A DNA stretch of 19,305 nucleotides, taken from the NCBI GenBank assembly GCA_964012875.1, contig CAXGUU010000024.1:1-19305 (forward strand), read 5' to 3'. Within the stretch, counting starts at the first letter, position 1. Each line of letters begins with the position of its first letter. The notes below the pieces were generated by a model. That model ran no database searches. It was not told where the DNA came from and was given only the letters and a program-made list of their open reading frames with translations. Below are positions 16,579 to 19,305 of the stretch, one piece after another. This stretch comes from CAXGUU01 sp964012875. GTDB lineage: Bacteria; Pseudomonadota; Gammaproteobacteria; Ga0077536. The position numbers and the translations under genes were made by a program.

Positions 16579-17171
16579 GCCGCGGCGAACATTGCCTGCA
16601 GTTCTGCGTAGGTCTCGGCCACAGGATAATCAGGATAATCCAGCCGGACCTTGTCTGACGGGCGGAACAGCATGGCCGTGTTGGCCTGCTCAAGCATGCT
16701 GATGTCGTTATAGGAGTCGCCGGTTGCAACGACCTCGTAGTTCAAAGACTGGAAGGCCTTGACCGCCTGCCGCTTGGGATCTTTTTGCCGCAACTGGTAA
16801 TCCGTAATCGCACCGTCATCCCCAACAACGAGCTGATGGCACAGCATCATCGGATAATTGAGCTTTCCCAACAACGGACCGGCCAGCTGGTGGAAAGTGT
16901 CGGAGATGATCGCAACCTGGTAGCGCGCCTGCAGCCAGCGCAGGAACTCGTCTGCACCAGGTAGAGGATCGAGGCTGCCCGCGGCTTCATTCAGTTCATT
17001 GAATCCAAGTCCGTGTTTCGCCATGATCCCGAGACGATAGGTCATCAGTTGGTCGTAATCAGGAATGTCACGGGTGGTCAGCCTGAGATCTGATATTCCG
17101 GTTTTTTCAGACAGTGTGATCCAGATTTCCGGAACCAAAACGCCTTCAAAATCAAGACAGGCAATTTTCAT
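16566..17171 (-). CDS. thrH: ThrH: phosphoserine phosphatase / phosphoserine:homoserine phosphotransferase
   Basis: HAD-superfamily enzyme that hydrolyses phosphoserine and can transfer its phosphate to homoserine, touching serine and threonine synthesis. The 201-residue protein begins MKIACLDFEGVLVPEIW, containing the ThrH variant of HAD motif I (Asp7-x-Glu9). Motif II is in AIISDTF, the conserved Lys is in LRQKDPKRQ and motif III is ATGDSYND. These match Pseudomonas ThrH along the whole length. An AAGG site lies 9 bases before the ATG. It is transcribed toward gluQ and overlaps it by 13 bases at the stop codons. Confidence 0.95.
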   Translation of the reverse strand: MKIACLDFEGVLVPEIWITLSEKTGISDLRLTTRDIPDYDQLMTYRLGIMAKHGLGFNELNEAAGSLDPLPGADEFLRWLQARYQVAIISDTFHQLAGPLLGKLNYPMMLCHQLVVGDDGAITDYQLRQKDPKRQAVKAFQSLNYEVVATGDSYNDISMLEQANTAMLFRPSDKVRLDYPDYPVAETYAELQAMFAAAQAD

Positions 17172-17320
17172 GGATACGACCTTGGCGAAACGAGCTCAAT
17201 GGTTTGCGAACCGCGCGGAGTCTATCAGAAGCGCAGGAGCAGACGCTCGGACGTGACTTCTCCTACCCTAGCCTCCCTCGCTACGTTTTGCATTAACTAG
17301 CCAGGCGCGCCCGGTTTTTG

Positions 17321-17345
17321 TTCAGGCATCGCGTCGATGCCTGAA
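17321..17345. repeat. Perfect 11-bp inverted repeat with 3-base loop
   Basis: TTCAGGCATCG (17321-17331) is followed by CGT and then by its exact reverse complement (17335-17345). It begins 8 bases beyond the stop of the adenosyltransferase gene on the minus strand. As RNA it would form a strong hairpin, but no T run follows on either strand (minus strand continues CAAAAACC), so it is not a standard intrinsic terminator. It could stabilise an mRNA end or bind a dimeric protein. Confidence 0.7.
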
Positions 17346-17353
17346 ACGTTGTG

Positions 17354-17908
17354 TTACTGGCGATCTTTACCGCGCTGCCACATTACTTCCCCAGCACCGG
17401 AATCGCGCGCGGTGATGCGGGCAACCACGAACAGTAAATCCGACAGGCGATTGATGAAATGAATGCTGTGTTCGTTCAGTGGCTGTTCGCTGTCCATCGC
17501 AAAGAGCCGGCGCTCAGCGCGGCGGCAGACGGCGCGTGCCAAGTGGGCGGCTGCCCCTGAGTGCCCGCCGCCAGGAAGAACAAATTCTTTGAGAGGAGGC
17601 AATTCTTCGTTGTAGCGGTCAATCGCGGTTTCCAGCTTCGCGACCACGTCGGCGGTAATAAAGCCGCTGCCCGGAATCGAAAGTTCGCCGCCGAGGTCGA
17701 ACAGGTCGTGTTGAATATCGACCAGCAATTCGCGTACATCGTTGCGGACGTCATGGCTCAATACCTGGCCGAGAGCGCAATTCAGCTCGTCAATTTCGCC
17801 GATGGCCCACATTCGAGCACTGGATTTTTCCGTACGCGAACCGTCGCCGAGGCCCGTCGTGCCGTCGTCACCCGTTCGCGTGTAAATTTTCGAGAGTCGA
17901 TGCCCCAT
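17354..17908 (-). CDS. pduO: PduO-type ATP:cob(I)alamin adenosyltransferase
   Basis: Makes adenosylcobalamin by moving the adenosyl group of ATP onto cob(I)alamin. With the ATG at 17906-17908 the product is 184 residues. The N-terminal ATP-binding segment IYTRTGDDGTTGLGDGSR (about 8-25), ELNCALG, FVLPGGGHSGAAAHLARAVC, RRAERRL and the C-terminal FINRLSDLLFVVAR are family hallmarks (MMAB/PduO, not CobA type). The open frame extends to a GTG at 17953, but the added 15 residues do not look like the family. No cobalamin synthesis genes or cobalamin riboswitch are nearby; upstream there are only 93 bases to the divergent glycosyltransferase gene, so this is probably a salvage enzyme. Confidence 0.94.
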   Translation of the reverse strand: MGHRLSKIYTRTGDDGTTGLGDGSRTEKSSARMWAIGEIDELNCALGQVLSHDVRNDVRELLVDIQHDLFDLGGELSIPGSGFITADVVAKLETAIDRYNEELPPLKEFVLPGGGHSGAAAHLARAVCRRAERRLFAMDSEQPLNEHSIHFINRLSDLLFVVARITARDSGAGEVMWQRGKDRQ

Positions 17909-18001
17909 CGTATAAGCCGTTTTTAACAAATCCAAACACTTTAATGCGCGCACTTGGGGCCTGCAACGGCCTGATAGAATTCGCGCTAATTAAAACGCGC
18001 G

Positions 18002-18760
18002 ATGTCTACGCACCCTGCCTGGATGACGTCACAGCCCATCGAATTTTCAGTCCTCGTGCCCTTCTTCAATGAATCCGGCAACGTGGCGCCTCTGATCAAC
18101 GAACTTGGCGACGCCATGGCGGGTCGCAGCTGGGAGCTGATTGCCGTCGACGATGCCAGCACTGACGGCACGGCAAATGAGCTGCTGACTGCCGCGGGCG
18201 ATCATCCTGAACTGCGCGTGCTGAGCCATGTACGGAACGCCGGGCAGAGCGCCGCGCTATGTACCGCCGCTGGTGCTGCGACCGGGACCTGGCTAATCAC
18301 GCTTGACGGTGATGGCCAGAACGATCCCAGTGATATCCCGCGCCTGATAAAGGTGGTCATGAGCGACCCCACGCTGGCCCTGGTGTGCGGCCACCGCACC
18401 ACACGGCGGGACAGCGCTTTTCGGCGATTCAGCTCACGCGTTGCGAATAATATTCGGGCCAAGCTGCTCGGCGACGCCTCGCCGGACACGGGTTGCTCGT
18501 TGAAAATCATGCGGCGAGCAACGTTTTCGCGCCTGCCGCAGTTTGATCACATGCATCGCTTCCTACCGGCACTGGTCATACGCGACGGCGGCGGCGTCAG
18601 ATCCGTGCCGGTCTCTCACCGTCCTCGGCTCCGCGGAGCGTCCAAGTACGGGCTTTGGGATCGCCTGTGGGTGGGCATCGTCGACCTGGCCGGGGTTATC
18701 TGGCTGCAACGCAGAACGCTTCAAAATCATCCTCGCGAGGAAATCAAAAATGAGCGCTGA
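18002..18760 (+). CDS. Family 2 glycosyltransferase, dolichol/undecaprenyl-phosphate sugar transferase type
   Basis: 252-residue GT-A fold enzyme. It has the N-terminal strand FSVLVPFFNESGNVAPLI, the nucleotide-binding DDASTDGT (50-57), GQSAALCTAAGAATG, and the metal-binding DGDGQNDP (102-109), then DTGCSLKIMRR. This is the layout of DPM1/ArnC-like enzymes that load a sugar from a nucleotide donor onto a polyprenyl phosphate. There is no clear C-terminal pair of membrane helices, only a moderately hydrophobic segment (LWVGIVDLAGVIWLQ). Donor and acceptor cannot be read from the sequence. It overlaps the next gene (LAB_N protein) by 11 bases, so the two are likely to act together. The start is the ATG at 18002; an ATG at 18023 is possible. 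Confidence 0.9.
   Translation: MSTHPAWMTSQPIEFSVLVPFFNESGNVAPLINELGDAMAGRSWELIAVDDASTDGTANELLTAAGDHPELRVLSHVRNAGQSAALCTAAGAATGTWLITLDGDGQNDPSDIPRLIKVVMSDPTLALVCGHRTTRRDSAFRRFSSRVANNIRAKLLGDASPDTGCSLKIMRRATFSRLPQFDHMHRFLPALVIRDGGGVRSVPVSHRPRLRGASKYGLWDRLWVGIVDLAGVIWLQRRTLQNHPREEIKNER
18737..18741 (+). promoter_or_regulatory. Ribosome binding site of the LAB_N gene
   Basis: GAGGA lies inside the end of the glycosyltransferase gene, 8 bases before the ATG at 18750. It picks this start over the longer frame that is open back to 18543 and merely overlaps the glycosyltransferase. Confidence 0.65.
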
Positions 18761-19025
18761 ACAGATATGGGTCGCCGTCGGTCTCGGTGGCCAGCTGCTT
18801 TTTTCGTGCCGCTGGCTGATACAGTGGATTACCAGTGAGCGCGCCAAGAAGAGCGTGATCCCGCTCGCATTCTGGTATTTCAGCATATCGGGGAGCCTGA
18901 TCCTGCTCGCCTATGCGCTCTATCGAATGGATCCGGTTTTCATACTTGGGCATGTCGCCAACAGCATTATCTATATACGCAACCTCGTACTGCTCATGCG
19001 CGAGCAGCAGGCGGTCACGCCTTAG
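18750..19025 (+). CDS. Small LAB_N-domain membrane protein
   Basis: 91-residue membrane protein beginning MSAEQIWVAVGLGGQLLFSC. Three hydrophobic helices are visible at about 6-26, 37-58 and 62-83. The sequence GQLLFSCRWLIQWITSERAK, with VIPLAFWYFSISGSLILLAY after it, is typical of the lipid-A biosynthesis N-terminal domain (LAB_N) family, seen both as stand-alone proteins and fused to lipid-A disaccharide synthases. Stand-alone forms are often encoded beside a family 2 glycosyltransferase, as here. They resemble small multidrug-type or flippase-like proteins in size, so help in moving or modifying a lipid-linked sugar is a reasonable inference, not a demonstrated function. lptF follows after 14 bases. 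Confidence 0.88.
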   Translation: MSAEQIWVAVGLGGQLLFSCRWLIQWITSERAKKSVIPLAFWYFSISGSLILLAYALYRMDPVFILGHVANSIIYIRNLVLLMREQQAVTP

Positions 19026-19039
19026 GCGATGGCTCCACG

Positions 19040-19305
19040 ATGATCCTGCCGCGCTACTTTATTCGCGAAACGCTGAAGCTCAGTGCGGCCATTATTGTGG
19101 GCCTGTTCGTCATTTATATCAGCACACGCTTTGCCACCTACTTAGGCGAGGCGGCTGAAGGCAAGGTATCGCCGGAGCATATATCGCGCATCGTACTGCT
19201 GAAAATGTTGGTGTCGATGAAAGACCTGCTGCCGATGGCGCTTTTCCTCGGCACCTTCGGGGCGGTGGTTCGCATCCAGCAGACCTCGGAATTGACCGCG
19301 ATGCG
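19040..19305 (+). CDS. lptF: LPS export system permease LptF, 5' part only
   Basis: Inner-membrane subunit of the LptB2FG transporter that extracts lipopolysaccharide and passes it to the LptC/A/D bridge. The visible 88 residues (MILPRYFIRETLKLSAAIIV at the start) show a first membrane helix, then the conserved stretch with RFATYLGEAAEGKVSPEH and LLPMALFLGTFGAVVRI, ending in the TSELTAM motif that matches the SE(I/M)TVM motif of LptF. This fits LptF better than LptG. About three quarters of the gene lies outside the window. It starts 14 bases after the LAB_N gene on the same strand, so co-transcription is likely. lptF is more often divergent from pepA; pepA is not in view. Confidence 0.92.
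   Translation, partial: MILPRYFIRETLKLSAAIIVGLFVIYISTRFATYLGEAAEGKVSPEHISRIVLLKMLVSMKDLLPMALFLGTFGAVVRIQQTSELTAM

Noticed and set aside
17975..17980. TAGAAT on the plus strand as a -10 box for the glycosyltransferase gene
   Set aside because: No convincing -35 element at the right spacing; the match alone is not enough.
17909..18001. Possible cobalamin riboswitch before the adenosyltransferase gene
   Set aside because: The gap is only 93 bases, too short for a cobalamin aptamer, and has no recognisable B12-box sequence.
1..19305. Mobile element, prophage, CRISPR array or defence island
   Set aside because: No transposase, integrase, phage structural gene, regularly spaced repeats or known defence domain was found; nearly all the sequence is conserved chromosomal genes with short gaps.

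Overview
The window carries ordinary chromosomal genes of a moderately GC-rich gammaproteobacterium. The assignment rests on three things: a nadB / rpoE-rseA-rseB-mucD / lepA block laid out as in Pseudomonas, the order smc-zipA-ligA, and the presence of ThrH, ZipA, CysZ, GluQ and LptF. The exact order cannot be fixed from sequence alone. I see no phage, transposon, CRISPR, plasmid or defence genes, and no tRNA or rRNA.

Left block (1-5300, all on the minus strand). This is the envelope-stress sigma factor operon. The order of transcription is rpoE (sigma-E/AlgU), rseA/mucA (anti-sigma factor), rseB/mucB (periplasmic regulator), a MucD/DegP-type periplasmic protease and a small glutaredoxin-like protein. 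After a 135-base gap comes lepA (elongation factor 4), cut by the window edge. A near-perfect sigma-E promoter lies in front of rpoE, so the operon very probably regulates itself. No mucC/rseC gene is present.

Centre-left (5384-7738, plus strand). nadB (L-aspartate oxidase, NAD synthesis) diverges from rpoE and starts with TTG. It is followed by a YciK-like short-chain dehydrogenase that keeps its nucleotide-binding motif but has lost the Ser, Tyr and Lys catalytic residues.

Centre (7971-14370, minus strand). This is the chromosome maintenance and division operon smc, zipA, ligA. The NAD-dependent DNA ligase appears to lack its four-cysteine zinc finger, through an in-frame loss of about 20 residues.

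Centre-right (14556-16578, plus strand). queF, cysZ and gluQ are joined by ATGA stop/start overlaps. The two outer genes act early and late in queuosine modification of tRNA; the middle one is a sulfate-transporter-like membrane protein. gluQ overlaps the end of convergent thrH (minus strand) by 13 bases.

Right end (17354-19305). A PduO-type cobalamin adenosyltransferase (minus strand) diverges from a run of envelope genes on the plus strand: a family 2 glycosyltransferase, a small LAB_N membrane protein and the start of lptF (LPS export permease), which runs off the window.

No clearly new system is present. The best leads are the zinc-finger-less LigA, the SDR without its catalytic residues, the queF-cysZ-gluQ arrangement and a perfect 11-bp inverted repeat after the adenosyltransferase gene. 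Promoter, start-site and function statements are inferences from reading the sequence; no database search was run.
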